Notes under the pieces: generated by a model
What the model saw: only the letters and a program-made list of their open reading frames with translations
The model's database searches: none
What the model was told of the DNA's origin: nothing
Source: Globomyces pollinis-pini
Lineage: Eukaryota > Chytridiomycota > Chytridiomycetes > Rhizophydiales > Globomycetaceae
DNA length: 64,000 nucleotides
Direction of reading: 5' to 3'
Assembly (NCBI GenBank): GCA_025399215.1
Contig: MU621144.1
Location: 1-64,000 of the forward strand
Position numbers and translations under genes: made by a program
Part shown: in pieces, positions 1 through 12,864 of the stretch
How the letters are laid out: every line of letters starts with the position of its first letter
Numbering within the stretch: position 1 is the first letter of the stretch

Positions 1-687
1 CCATGTGGATTGGATGAGCGGAAGTATGGAATCGCTTTCATTGAGTAATGTTAAACAGGACCCTTACGCATGTCATTAATCATAGAGTTCACATAAGATC
101 ACGTCATCCTATGTACCTTTAAGCACTAATTTTAACAGTATTTTACCGACATTCGATCTTCAAGTTCTATTCAATATCCTTTGTTTCACTTTATTCATCG
201 GCAGTTATTAAAAGAGTAAAGAAAGTGATATAATTCCTAATCTGCCAAAAACAATCAAACGAGGTCTGTGATGAATCATCACACAGCTACAAATTTTACG
301 CATGTCTTAAATAACGTCCTGATCATTTGTCGTACACACTTGCCACAAATAAGTATTCAAGCAGTGTTAAGTATCAAAATATTAACATACGAATAGTATT
401 GAACTCTATCCATTTGAGTTTAATCCATTACGTTAAGTCTAAAAACAGAACTGATTGTATTTGGAATCTGCCATAATAATCCAAATGGTGTCTGTGTTAA
501 TTTGTCCTCCACACGTCTACAAATTGAATAGTTTACATAAATCGACAGTTATTCTTGTTGATAATGACATTGTGGGGGTTCAAGGCAGATATTTTACGCA
601 ATCGTGTTCTTTTTTATAATCAAGATTGGTATTTACCAAGATCAAAAACAAACATTAGTATCTGAAAGCTCTGCTCAAGGAAACTAT
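1..687. other. AT-rich stretch without a recognisable gene
   Basis: No reading frame with family-like content was found on either strand. Two loosely similar segments near 239-300 and 468-530 both begin AATCTGCCA and both contain GTCTGTG and CTACAAATT; this may be a degraded repeat. The stretch lies upstream of a decayed protease gene and may include more of its remains, too eroded to read. Confidence 0.4.
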
Positions 688-1165
688 TTGCAGACTACTG
701 AATCAAGTTGAAGGGCTTCTTAGAGGCCTAGGACGAAGTCTGATACTGCTGCACTGGAGTTACTATGGGAAGAAATATGCGCACTAGTATTAGATGCTGT
801 CTAAACTGTACTAAGCATACAACCAACACAGTTACAATCGACGGTTTGAACACTTTGGATGAAGTACACACTATTGGTGAAGGTTGGGCTACAGTTTACT
901 GGAACGAACTTGGTTGACCAATATGGATTCTCAAGCAACTGGAAGGATGTTACTCAAACTAAGGGTTACATCATCGCTTTTTGGAATTGTAATTGGAGGG
1001 AGAAATTGCAACCATGTAAGCCAGTATTGACCCAAGCGCTGATGCCATTATCAAAGCTGGCGAGAACATTTACCAAGGAGTAAATAAATGTGTTATCTGG
1101 AAAGCATCTGCTCAGAGAGGGTTGTGAACTGATACAGACAATTCATCAAACTACCTATGTCACCA
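688..1165 (+). pseudogene. decayed fungalysin (M36) metalloprotease remnant
   Basis: Translation in shifting frames resembles the C-terminal half of the intact fungalysin at 11059-12864. The stretch around the third zinc ligand (TTES, then a decayed GMGEGWSD-like region) lies near 690-745. NTLDEVH and GEGWATV follow near 848-895, then SSNW, QTKG and LQPC near 930-1020, and a CVIWKAS-like segment near 1090-1110. Stop codons and frame changes interrupt it repeatedly, for example TGA at 916-918 and TAA at 1081-1083. No zinc-binding HEXXH stretch was found upstream. This is a dead fragment of the C-terminal catalytic region, on the opposite strand from the intact copy. Calling it a paralogue of that gene is certain enough; when it died is unknown. 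Confidence 0.8.
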
Positions 1166-1587
1166 GCGATGAATACTATCTTGAAAATTATCACGAAGAG
1201 TTATTGGAGAAAGTCTTGGAGACTTTGGGAATATATCGGAGATATAACCGGTCCAATAACGCCAACTAACAATTGGAGCACTTAGTCGACTTGGAGATTT
1301 CTAATATCAATATGTAGTTAAAAAAAGAGCAGTAAACTTCAGTTGAATTTGCATTTTCTGTGCTAGTATCGTATGAGGTCAAATCTCCACAGTTCAAACC
1401 CAATGAGAAATCATTTTGATCTTGTCATTGAGACAAACATGTTTTTATAATATCGGATATATTTTGAATATGGCGATGAAAGACTGGAATTATTCCATAC
1501 GGCTACTCTATTGACTTATAGGTCCATCGGAAATGTAGTCCGACGGATAAATGGGAAAAAGTCACACCGCAAATTTTACCTTTTCAA
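1166..1587. other. intergenic stretch, nothing recognised
   Basis: No gene is visible. It separates the dead M36 fragment from the F-box-like gene and should hold the promoter of the latter. Confidence 0.4.
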
Positions 1588-2332
1588 ATGACAATCACTC
1601 AATTACCCAACGACATTTTATATCAAATATTCAAATACTTTACCAATCCAAAGCAACTGTTGACAGTATCAGAAGTATGTAGGGTAATCATTAAATACCA
1701 TTCAAGTATTTAGCAATGGAATGAAGTCTCCAATTTCAATAATTTATGGATAAACTTATGGTTTGTAATTTCATCTAACATAAAGTGCCTTAGAATGGAA
1801 GAATAAAAAATTCATTACATTGGATTTACATCCAAGAGTAGATTATACTGACTTGACCACTACTTTAACAGTGAAGGAAATGAAGAAAATTTTAGATAAA
1901 CGATTGATTAGTTACAAAGGTTTATTGGAAAAGTCGGAATTTATTGATTTAATTTGTAAAAGTACACCCGCAAAGATTGGTCGATGGAGTCCAAAATGGA
2001 AGGCATCATATATTGTAGCTCAAATTGATTCAAATAGAAGACTGATAACGAAGGAGGAGTTGTGTGGCATTGAATGGTAAAAAAATTAAGATTAAACAGT
2101 TAGGAATTTTCGGTTCAAACAATGGCCAGTGGGACAGTTTTGTAAAGCACGATTCAAAAGTGATTACACTTATGTGAGTGATTTATTTGATCGAGAATTA
2201 CATTGGAGATTTTATGCAGGCGAAATCCAAGTTGAACAATACCCGACTACACGTACATATCGTACTGATGATTGGTCATGGGTGATTGAGAATGAAATGG
2301 TGATATACTATGCTTGTGTTGAAGGGGAGTAG
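1588..2332 (+). CDS. F-box-like protein, paralogue of the gene at 19017-19825
   Basis: The N-terminus (LPNDILYQIFKYF, residues about 6-18) is a typical F-box start, so the protein probably binds Skp1 and recruits a target to an SCF ubiquitin ligase. Removing introns 1684-1713, 1761-1785 and 2077-2103 gives one frame of 220 codons. The second junction restores a TLC/NLC...WK pattern that is also present in the minus-strand paralogue. The C-terminal half is a domain I cannot name; it ends in a DWSW...EN.MV.Y motif shared with the paralogue and may be the substrate-binding part. The start ATG at 1588 directly precedes the F-box. The F-box call rests on pattern; the target is unknown. Confidence 0.72.
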
Positions 2333-2496
2333 TTTTCACTATGGAATCTGTAGGTAATTGTAATAAAATCACGGTCATATATAATCATTGAGTTCTTAAT
2401 AGAATTCTACTTGCTTTCAACCAATGAAATGCGAGTTGTAACCAGCATGACAAAAGGTGGCAAAGTCAACAAAGAAAGGTTTTAGAAACTTACCCA

Positions 2497-3539
2497 ATGC
2501 CCCATCCAATAATTCATATTTTGAAATTCACTGCTTTGACTGTATGTGTCGCTGTTGCAGTTGGTTATGTATTGCTTCAACCAATGCAAACTCATGAAGG
2601 TTATACTCATCAAAATCATAAAGAGAAAAATAATACTTTTGAGGAAGAGGAGGATCCTTTGGATTTGGTTAGAAACTTAAACCAACCTTCTGACTTTCAT
2701 TCTCTGAAAAAGTCGTTGATGGAAATGGGTTTTGAAGAGACTTTGGTGGAAAAATCATTGAAAGACTTTGTATGTTGAATATTGTTGTTTAATAGTATTA
2801 GAATAATGATTTGAATCTAGCTTTGGATTGGTTGGAAAAGAATGCTTTTGATCAACCTAAATTAGAAAATGAACCGTTACCTACCTATGAAACTCCATTG
2901 GATCAACCAAGCACTTATCAAGAGATTCATTGGATCTCTAAAGAGCGTGAGAACATCCAAAAACGTTTGGCTCTTTTGGAAGATTTCGAAAGATCTGCTC
3001 AATTGATTGCTGAAGTCCAGTCTCAACCAGAAGGAAATGGTGAGTATCTTGAGAAATTACAAGCAGATCATGCAAAATTACAAAACCTGATTGAAAATTC
3101 AAACTTCAAGCCTTCAAACGAAGTTAATCTTTTCCCAATGACCTCTCAAAAAGATGCTTTATCTGCGATTGAAGCATCGAATGAAAATCCAGAGTTGTCT
3201 GAATTAGATATGTATATTAACTCCAACCAATCTATTGATCAGCTCATCTTGTTACCAGGTATTAAGCCAACAGTCCCTATTCAAGTGTCCGAAAATACTC
3301 TTCCAGAACCAGAAACAGAACTTAACTTGTATATAGATATGGAAGATATTGCTGGTTCAAATAGTATGGAAAGTAATGGCCAGGATGCTGTATCTGAAAA
3401 GTCATCAAATGACATTTTTAAAAGTGTGTCTATTGAATCGCATTCAGATACTGGCAGCATTGCAGCATCGGATCATAACTCTGTATCAATGAAATCAAGT
3501 GAATGGGATATGGCATCTGTTTCTACTCAAAATGTATAA
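2497..3539 (+). CDS. membrane-anchored UBA-domain protein, acidic tail
   Basis: The first 30 residues contain one hydrophobic segment (FTALTVCVAVAVGYVLL), a probable membrane anchor or signal anchor. A UBA-like fold follows at about residues 68-105: LMEMGFEE, then a phase-0 intron (2770-2801), then LALDWLEKN. UBA domains bind ubiquitin, so a role as a ubiquitin receptor on a membrane is plausible. The remaining roughly 230 residues are acidic, Ser/Asn-rich and probably disordered. The gene at 13464-14419 has the same design (N-terminal hydrophobic segment, UBA interrupted by a phase-0 intron at the same place, disordered tail), so the two are paralogues although the tails have diverged. I do not recognise a named family. 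Confidence 0.7.
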
Positions 3540-3863
3540 AGATTTACTATTCTATCGTTGCTTGGCAAATAAAACCATTTTTTACTGTTCATTTATTGAT
3601 AGCTTGTATCTTTTACGGTTGGCATATGTATCACACAAAACGGACCTTGAATTGATCTTGTACTTTCAAATGGTTCTAAAGATAAACATTGATATGAATG
3701 ACAAGTCTGACTTGAATTGATTACTCACTCACTCCTTGACTTATGAGTAAGATCTTGAAGATCGGCGTGACTCAGAGTGCACGTCCCCTTCAAGCATACA
3801 TAGATCAGGTTTGCCATCACTGACTTTTCATTGAATTTTCCAACCAAACCAACTTTGAATCAA

Positions 3864-5105
3864 ATGCAATTTGAGGGATTACCGGTAGAAATCCTAGAAA
3901 CTATCACCAGTCATTTAAACATAGCTGATTATCACAAAGTCCGAAATTCATCTGTCAAATTAAACCTTCCAGTAACACCGACTCTCTCTTGGCAAGCTTA
4001 CCAACAATCCGTCATCATTTCTAAATCATTCTGTATGGTCCATGTCTGCTCACCAATCATTGATTGTATCAACCAATATCGATTAGAAACTCTTTATACT
4101 GATCAACATTATCAACTCGTTCAAGATTACATTTCAAAAAATCAATCGAAAGTCTCTTTAAAAATACAGCAAGAATTATTTTTTAGATCTGCAATGGATG
4201 GTATCGTAAAATTAATGAAATTGTTGTTGAAGAATCCATTATTGGATCCATCTGCCCGTGACGACTATGACAAGCGACTAAAGTCTAAACATATCTATTC
4301 GGAAGCCATCAGAAAGTTGTTGATGGATACAGTCAAATCAAGTGTAGATGAAAATGATGCGATATGTTATGCAGCCACTAATGGTCGTGCACAAATAGTT
4401 GCTTTGTTGTTGGCTGATGATAGATTGCGAACAACAAACCTTCAAGATGCATTGGGTTGTGCTGCTACTAACGGCCAATTAAATTGTGTGATTCATTTGA
4501 TGGGTGATAGTCGGATTGATCCTTCATATGATGATAACAATGCTTTATGTTGGGCAGCTGTTAATGGACATCATGAATGTTTGGCTTATCTATTGACGGA
4601 TCATCGTGTGAATCCTGGTATTGATCGAAATTATCCTATTTGTATTGCTGCCCAACATGGCCATACTGAATGTATTCGGGTTTTACTAGCAGATGATCGA
4701 GTAGATCCAACAGCAAGAGATAACTATCCTGTTCGTATTACTGCTGAAGATTGTCATATTGCAAGTTTAAGTTTATTGTTACAAGATCCAAGAGTTGACC
4801 CTGCTGCTCTCGATAATACCCCTGTTGTCTATGCAGCCGAGCAAGGACACACGAACATCTTGAAACTTCTATTGGAACATCCAAAGGTGGATCCTTCTGC
4901 TCAAGATAACTATGCAGTATGTCTTGCTGCTGCAAATGGGCATTCAGAATGCTTGAAACTTCTACTAACCGACGCTCGTACGGATCCGACAGTAGATAAC
5001 GACTACCCTTTGAGGTTGGCAAAGCGTAATGGACATTATCGTTGCTTGTATGTATTGAAAAACGATGAACGAATTCGAGAATTTGCTGAATTATATCTGC
5101 GATAG
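3864..5105 (+). CDS. F-box/ankyrin-repeat protein 1
   Basis: A single exon encodes 413 residues. The N-terminus carries an F-box-like motif (LPVEILETITSHL, residues about 6-18) and the C-terminal two thirds is a run of ankyrin repeats with the consensus D.RVDPS..DN....AA..GH.ECL.LLL. The combination suggests a substrate adaptor for an SCF ubiquitin ligase. Two relatives lie in the window (31278-32192 and 56074-57690), sharing the F-box, a short non-repeat linker and the same repeat consensus. ATG 3864 is chosen because it places the F-box at residue 5, as in the relatives; an in-frame stretch upstream has no ATG. Some repeats are degenerate, for instance the AED.H repeat near 4740. Substrate unknown. 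Confidence 0.85.
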   Translation: MQFEGLPVEILETITSHLNIADYHKVRNSSVKLNLPVTPTLSWQAYQQSVIISKSFCMVHVCSPIIDCINQYRLETLYTDQHYQLVQDYISKNQSKVSLKIQQELFFRSAMDGIVKLMKLLLKNPLLDPSARDDYDKRLKSKHIYSEAIRKLLMDTVKSSVDENDAICYAATNGRAQIVALLLADDRLRTTNLQDALGCAATNGQLNCVIHLMGDSRIDPSYDDNNALCWAAVNGHHECLAYLLTDHRVNPGIDRNYPICIAAQHGHTECIRVLLADDRVDPTARDNYPVRITAEDCHIASLSLLLQDPRVDPAALDNTPVVYAAEQGHTNILKLLLEHPKVDPSAQDNYAVCLAAANGHSECLKLLLTDARTDPTVDNDYPLRLAKRNGHYRCLYVLKNDERIREFAELYLR

Positions 5106-5362
5106 CTTCTACATTATCTTCTTTTGAATATACTTATTTCTGTGATTTGTAAAGTATCCAATATTATTAATGAGTAAATAAACACGTCTGTTTAGTTGGT
5201 TTACTGCCCAAAATTAATTGGACAGATGATAAGTATGAACATATTAATCTCACTCGGCACACGATAAAAAGTTATAGTCCATTGCATACTTATTGCCTTC
5301 ACGTTTGGCGTGTTCCACTTATCGTGGATTCTTTTTTTATTTCTTTTTGAATAACAAAAACA

Positions 5363-7173
5363 ATGCAATCACAATTACTTCAATCACCCTTTGAAATGTT
5401 GGAGATACTTGGAAAAACAACCGGAATCTTACCACCTAAAAGAGGAGTTTGGACGTTTTTAAATACAACCGTTGAATTGAAAAAGCATATTCAATTAACT
5501 CAAATTCAACCTCATTCTAGATTACTAAACAATAACAATTTTATATTTTGGAAATTGATATCAGAACAAATGGCATGCTTATTGAAATCCTTGAAATTAG
5601 AAAATATGGATCAGATTTCATACATTTTAAGACTGTTGGAATTATCAAGGAATTTATGTGCAGAAAATCCATTAAATCAATTACATTGTTCACAATCAAA
5701 TTTACCTAATTTGACTTTAGATATTTTGATTCAACTGATTAACTCAACAACCAATGTACCTTCATCTATACCTTCCATTATTCCAGGAACCATTAGAATC
5801 GGAATTCAATTTCTAGCAAATATGATGACTGATAACCTTCAGATTCAGAAATTATATTGGCCAATTTTCATTCAATCTGATTTGATTAGGTAGATTTTTA
5901 AAACATTTAAACCATTTCAAATAGTTCAGCGTTAAAATCATTAGATCCTAAAACAGTTAGAAGTACACTTGTTTGGATATACAATTGTACACATCATGAC
6001 ACTCTTCAAAGGTAAGACTGGCCACCTGTATTATTCTTCTCTTTACTATTTATCTAAATTTTAAATCACATCTAACAATATTAGTTCACAGCTATTGGCA
6101 CATGAAAATGGAATCAAAACAATCATTCAAATCTTGACAATATGTGAATCCAATGTGGATGAAATAGATAATATCAATTTTGAATTAGGCATCTCAATTG
6201 TTACCTCTATAATAGAATTAGATGCATTACCAATCATTTGGAATTCATTATCCACGTATGAATCACCATCACATTAACTAAAGTGCTGACTGTAATGATT
6301 CAGATAAATCTGGAAAATTAACACTATTGAAAGTATTGGATGGAATATGTCATTCAACAGATAAAAAACAATACCAATTTGAAAAGATTTTTATAAAGAC
6401 TTCCACTTTTCTGTTGAATGAAATGAATACTATCATAAATAGTATTTCTAATAGTTCGTTTCAATTAAATCATATAGAAGACTCTGTGATGTCAACAGGT
6501 TCAATTTTCATGATGACTCACTTTAAATAGATAGTCTTGATTTGAAATGTACCAAACAACTGACGTTACAATTATATTATATTTTACAATTTTGGAATAT
6601 TTTATCAGAAGAAATACCAGAAAGTTATCAAAATTGGTTAGACAATGGATTAATCAATATCATCACCAGTATTTTATTCATTTTGATAACTAACCTTGTC
6701 AATAGAAGTATTAGGAGCACTTCAACAAATGCAACCGGAACAAATTACAATCAAAGATTCTAAATCAATGGATATTAAAAATCATCCACTTTATATGATG
6801 AAAATATATGTGATCAAAATAATATCAAATCTCACCTCAAATGAAAAATCATTTCAAAATACTGTAATGATAATCTCATTTAACTTCAATTAGTTTAGGA
6901 TATCAGGTGCGATTGGATTGGTTATGTCTAATTGTATTATTGATGATTTAAATCCATGTAAATAATCATGTAAATACTAATACATTAGATATACGCGAAG
7001 CCAGTTTGTTTTGTTTGCGTAACCTGTTAAATGCAAACATCGAAAATCAAGATTTGATTAGATCTTTAGAAGCTCAAGCAGTAGCTAAATCTAATATTTT
7101 GGACGAGTTAGGGTTAGAGGCTGAACTAGATAAATCATCTGGTAAAGTGAAAATTAAAAGAAGCGTTGTCTGA
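5363..7173 (+). CDS. ATXN10: ataxin-10 family protein (ARM-like repeats)
   Basis: The first exon (5363 to about 5889) encodes helical, Asn/Leu-rich repeat-like sequence. The decisive part is the C-terminus: when introns of about 30 nt are removed, near 6957-6991 the reading is CIIDDLNPYIREASLFCLRN followed by LLNANIENQDLI, the hallmark of the ataxin-10 C-terminal domain. At least five introns are needed. One near 6011-6083 is about 72 nt, long for this genome; one near 6669-6704 joins two frames cleanly. Ataxin-10 homologues are cytoplasmic scaffold proteins linked to cytokinesis and cilium function in animals; yeast Ctr86 is a member. The gene is convergent with katanin, with 113 nt between the stops. 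Function in this organism is inferred from family only. Confidence 0.85.
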
Positions 7174-7286
7174 TGTGAATTTTATCTTAATATAGTATCT
7201 GTTATCACTATTGATAATTATTGAAGTTTGTGGAAAGATTTAAAAGAAAGCAAATCGAGACATTTCGTTATATTTATCAACTTTGG

Positions 7287-9194
<1,908 letters not shown>

Positions 9195-9310
9195 CAACTA
9201 TTACTTAATCTAATTGAATACCTTGAGGTAATTTTCTAATGTCCAGTCGTGAGAGTGATATTGAAGTCATAAAGAACGGAAAGAATTTTACCAACACTCC
9301 ACCTGATTTA

Positions 9311-9517
9311 TTACAACACTACGAACTACCACCAATAAAGGTTCTTTACCAATACTCTGTGCGCTGAAAGGTATGATCTTGGTGAGAGTGGAAATAATCT
9401 TGCTGATGAACTTGGATTCTTATCATGGTTTTGGATCAAATGCTTCTTGGTTGATTTCAGTTCGATTAGACAGGATTCATTTCTAGTAGCTCACTCCTTA
9501 TATACTAGGAATGACTT
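9311..9517. repeat. 207-bp direct repeat, copy 1
   Basis: Aligns without gaps to 10772-10978, with about 11 differences by eye. It lies about 115 nt upstream of the katanin start and about 90 nt downstream of the cysteine-protease-like stop. The two copies bracket the protease-like gene in direct orientation, 1461 nt apart. Confidence 0.95.
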
Positions 9518-9608
9518 ATACCAGTTTTTTAGGCGAGAGTCTCTGCGACATTGTGTCAAAAGTTGATGAGATTTCCGTTAATAGATTTTATGGTACATGA
9601 AATTTTAT

Positions 9609-10645
9609 TTAGTTATCATCAGGAATAAAGTTTTCAGATGCATCAATACCAGATTCACATTCAACGAGAGCTTCAAGATTACTCGGATAATCACCCATTT
9701 CCAACTGCTTCTCCTTGATGAAATGAATGGTAGCTCTGGAACTGAGCAAGTAGTCTACATCAACTTCAACATAAGGCTTGGACTTCCACCAATTCTGCAA
9801 GAGATACCGCTTCTTTCCATCAACAATTCGGTAACCAACAAGAACCATAGCATGTCGTCCTTCAAACTTCTCAACCTTGTACTTCCCCAAATGTTGCCAA
9901 TCGGTACCTACGAAATCTTTAGCTACACAAAACCCAGAAACTAGACCAGGACCATAAGATTTGACAAGTTTGTCCATTTCAGTATCTGCAAGAACTTTGT
10001 TTGATAGAGTTACAATGTTTTCCGAATCTGGTCTTTCCTTCAAAATGTTTTCAAGAAAGTCCAGCGAATCCCCACCCCTGTTGTTCCAGATGTGTTGATA
10101 AAGTCTGTCTCCGGGCATATACTTTTTCAAGTATTCAGCCATATTCAACATTGGAACTTTCTTGTCATTATCCATCGCAACTAGGTAATGCTGAACAACC
10201 ACACAAGCATGCATGTAACATAACCCACTTTTTGCAATCTTTCAACAAGCGCATGAGATTTCCCTTTCAAGTTTTGACGATCCCTGAACACTACAAATGA
10301 ATCCTCCGCTTTCCATTCTTTGTGTTTCGTAACAAAGTCATCAAACACCGAGTCAGCTTCCATTTTAAATCTTGTAGGTGTAGTTTCTCCCTTTTCAACA
10401 ATTGTCGTGAGTCTTTCAAGAGCTTTCTTTGCTTCAGTTGTTTCCGCTGCCAATATTTCTTGAAACTCAGCTTTTCTGACAACAGAACTCTTTGCTGCCA
10501 ATATTCCCTTTGCATAGAGAAAGAGCAGCAATTTGGTTGGGTTGGTATTCTCTGTTCCATAGTCTTGAGCAAACAGTTCAGCAACTGTTTTAATATCGCT
10601 TTCTTCCAACTTCCATTCGTCAGTATAAGGTGTGAATAAGTGCAT
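9609..10645 (-). CDS. papain-like protease family protein, reading frame disturbed near the expected active-site cysteine
   Basis: The C-terminal half has GRHAMVLVGYRI followed by LLQNWW, the His and Asn regions of papain-like enzymes. The N-terminal half (ATG 10645) has no signal peptide, suggesting an intracellular protein. The two halves are in different frames, meeting near 10180-10215, just where the catalytic Cys would be expected. In one frame the overlap reads MHACVVVQHYLVAM. Either a short intron (about 10186-10214, lacking a clear branch site) is spliced out, or a one-base change has broken the gene. The gene sits between the two copies of a 207-bp direct repeat and next to the fungalysin gene. 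Substrate unknown; the family assignment rests on the His/Asn motifs only. Confidence 0.55.
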
Positions 10646-10771
10646 TTTGGTGGGCAAGTTTCATCAGTTGAAAAAAGTGAAGAATAACGAGTGAATAACT
10701 AACTTTAACTATAATCTCCAGCTATTCAAAATTTCTTGTTTCCGACCAGTCTATGTTGATCATAATATTAC

Positions 10772-10978
10772 TTACAACAATACGAACTACCACCAATAAA
10801 GGTTCTTTACCAATACTCTGTGCGCTGAGAGGTATGATCTTGGTGGGAGTGGAAATAATCTTGCTGATGAACTTGGACTCTTAGCATTGTTTTGGATCAA
10901 ATGAGTCTTGGTTGATTTCAGTTCGATTAGACAGGATTGATTTCTAGTAGATCACTCCTTATATAGTAGGAATGACTT
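10772..10978. repeat. 207-bp direct repeat, copy 2
   Basis: Partner of 9311-9517. It lies about 127 nt upstream of the cysteine-protease-like start and 80 nt downstream of the fungalysin stop, nearly the same relative placement as copy 1, so it may have served as duplicated promoter or 3' flank. Confidence 0.95.
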
Positions 10979-11058
10979 TGTATTATTTACTAGCATTGAC
11001 AACGATTGGATAGACTGTATTTCGTATGTTTAACAAAAATTTATTATTATGCTACAAT

Positions 11059-12864
11059 TTAACAGTTGGCTGGCAAAGAAGAATCGGCAGAATATCCATT
11101 ACTGTCTGTTGCTTTAACACCAAGTCCACGTTTAGCAAATGCTTTCCAAATAAGACATTTGTTTGCTCCTCCATAGTTGGCTTCATCTGCTTTTAGAATA
11201 GCATCACGAGCATTGATGAAAGTAGGGTTACAAGGTTGTAATTTCATTCCTCCAATAACGACTTTTAAGGCAATAATGTTACCCTTGGTTTGATTTGCAT
11301 CTAACCAATTGCTAGAATAACCAGATTTGTCCACCAAATTCCAGTAGACTTCGTTCAAAATGGTTGCCCAAATTTCTCCAATATCATGAACTTCATCAAG
11401 TGTGTTTAAGCTATTGTATGAAAGTGGATTTACAGCAAGATCGGTAGAGTAAGGATAAGATCTAATTCCAGCAGGCTTATTTACAGCATAACTTCCCATG
11501 GTAACGTCAGTAGCACGAGTATCAGTTGCTTTTCTGCCTAAATAGATGGCAACGGTATCACTCCAACCTTCACCCATACCGCGCGATTCGCTGGTTTGGA
11601 GACAGTTTCCTTGAGCAGAACCACCAGTAAGTCGGTTAGAAACTCCATGTACAAATTCATGAACTGGAATACCATTATCAAGAGAACCATCACGATTAGG
11701 AGTGGTTAAAGTAAATCGAAACATATTCATAACACCATTTTGACCATCTGGAGGAGTAGCAAAGTTAGCATTGTTAGTACCAGATGCTTGGTTGTTGATC
11801 TTGACACGATCATTGCCCTGACCACCTTTACCAAAGTTGTTGTTTTGGAAGTTACCAGCAGCCTCAGTAAATCCGTATTTGTAAGTAATATCATGAAGCG
11901 CGTTAACCACTATACATTAGAAAGAAAGGGACTTACAGTAGAAAGAGTTGACCGTTGCAGCACGCTTATTTGCAGTGGTGGTTGGAGCAGAAGAAGCATC
12001 AAAAGCAGTGTTGAAATTTAAGGCAGATCCACCAGTGGCAGTAGTACCAGAGACAGCTGAGATAGCATTGTTTCCTTGGGTGTCTTTATAGGACTTAGTA
12101 TCCTTATGCCAACCGTTAGGGGATGCAGTAGCATCAGCAGGATCGGTGACAGTTGTGAATCCATCACGTGGATCATTGTTCGGCAAAGCAAGGACTTTGT
12201 ATGAGGCTTTGTTGACAAAGTCAACTACTTGTATCAATTGGCCATTGTCAGCAGCAACAGTTACTTGGTAGAATTTAGTGCTGTCTTCATTTTGCAATTG
12301 GAATTGATGGGCATAGACAAATTTCCCACTTGCAAGCTGTACGTAGACAAACTTTGCTGGAATGGAATCTCTTGGAGCACCCAATTCTTGGGTTGCCTTT
12401 TTAACAGCTTCATCCAAGGAAACAATTACCGTTGGAGCATTGACCAAGTCAGATCGCTTTTGAAGACCACCAGAGAATGACGAAGAAAGTTGAATAACTT
12501 TTCCATTTTTGATATGAACAGCACTGTTGTTATTGTCAACTGGAACTCCATCGATGTTACGAATAAAGTAGATGTGAGTGACACCAGCTTCATCAGTATG
12601 AGATTGACTCACAGCCAATTCAGAAGGTGAAATCTTGAATTCTTTCACCAATGCATCAGTAGCAATTTTGGTGATATCTTCGTTGGAAATATCTCTGGCA
12701 GCAACATGAGAGACTGGGAAAGACTTGGTGATTGGCTTTGGGTAGTAAAAGGCAGAATGAACACCATTTCGTCGAACGAGTTGAACATCGTGGGTTTCAG
12801 GAGAAGTTGGGATAGCATGGGCGGCAAGAGCAAGAGTAATAGCAGCGAGTTGTTTGTATTGCAT
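11059..12864 (-). CDS. fungalysin, secreted M36 zinc metalloprotease
   Basis: ATG 12864 opens a signal peptide (MQYKQLAAITLALAAHAIP). A propeptide (FTP-like, then a PepSY-like region) follows, and the catalytic domain after a Lys-Arg site near 12001-11960. The zinc-binding motif is HEFVH, the third ligand lies in GMGEGWSD, and LNTLDEVHDIGEIWA matches the fungalysin C-terminal half. One 27-nt intron (11910-11936) lies just after the start of the mature enzyme. Length is about 610 residues, normal for the family. Such enzymes degrade extracellular protein such as collagen, elastin and keratin and are expanded in some animal-associated chytrids. A dead relative lies at 688-1165. All catalytic residues are present, so the gene looks functional. 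Confidence 0.96.

Noticed and set aside
4738..5022. Long open frame on the strand opposite F-box/ankyrin gene 1
   Set aside because: It mirrors the codon pattern of the ankyrin repeats and has no family content. The same happens opposite 56074-57690.
9311..10978. Direct repeats as LTRs of a retroelement
   Set aside because: No reverse transcriptase, integrase, primer-binding site or TG...CA ends; the enclosed gene is protease-like and cellular.
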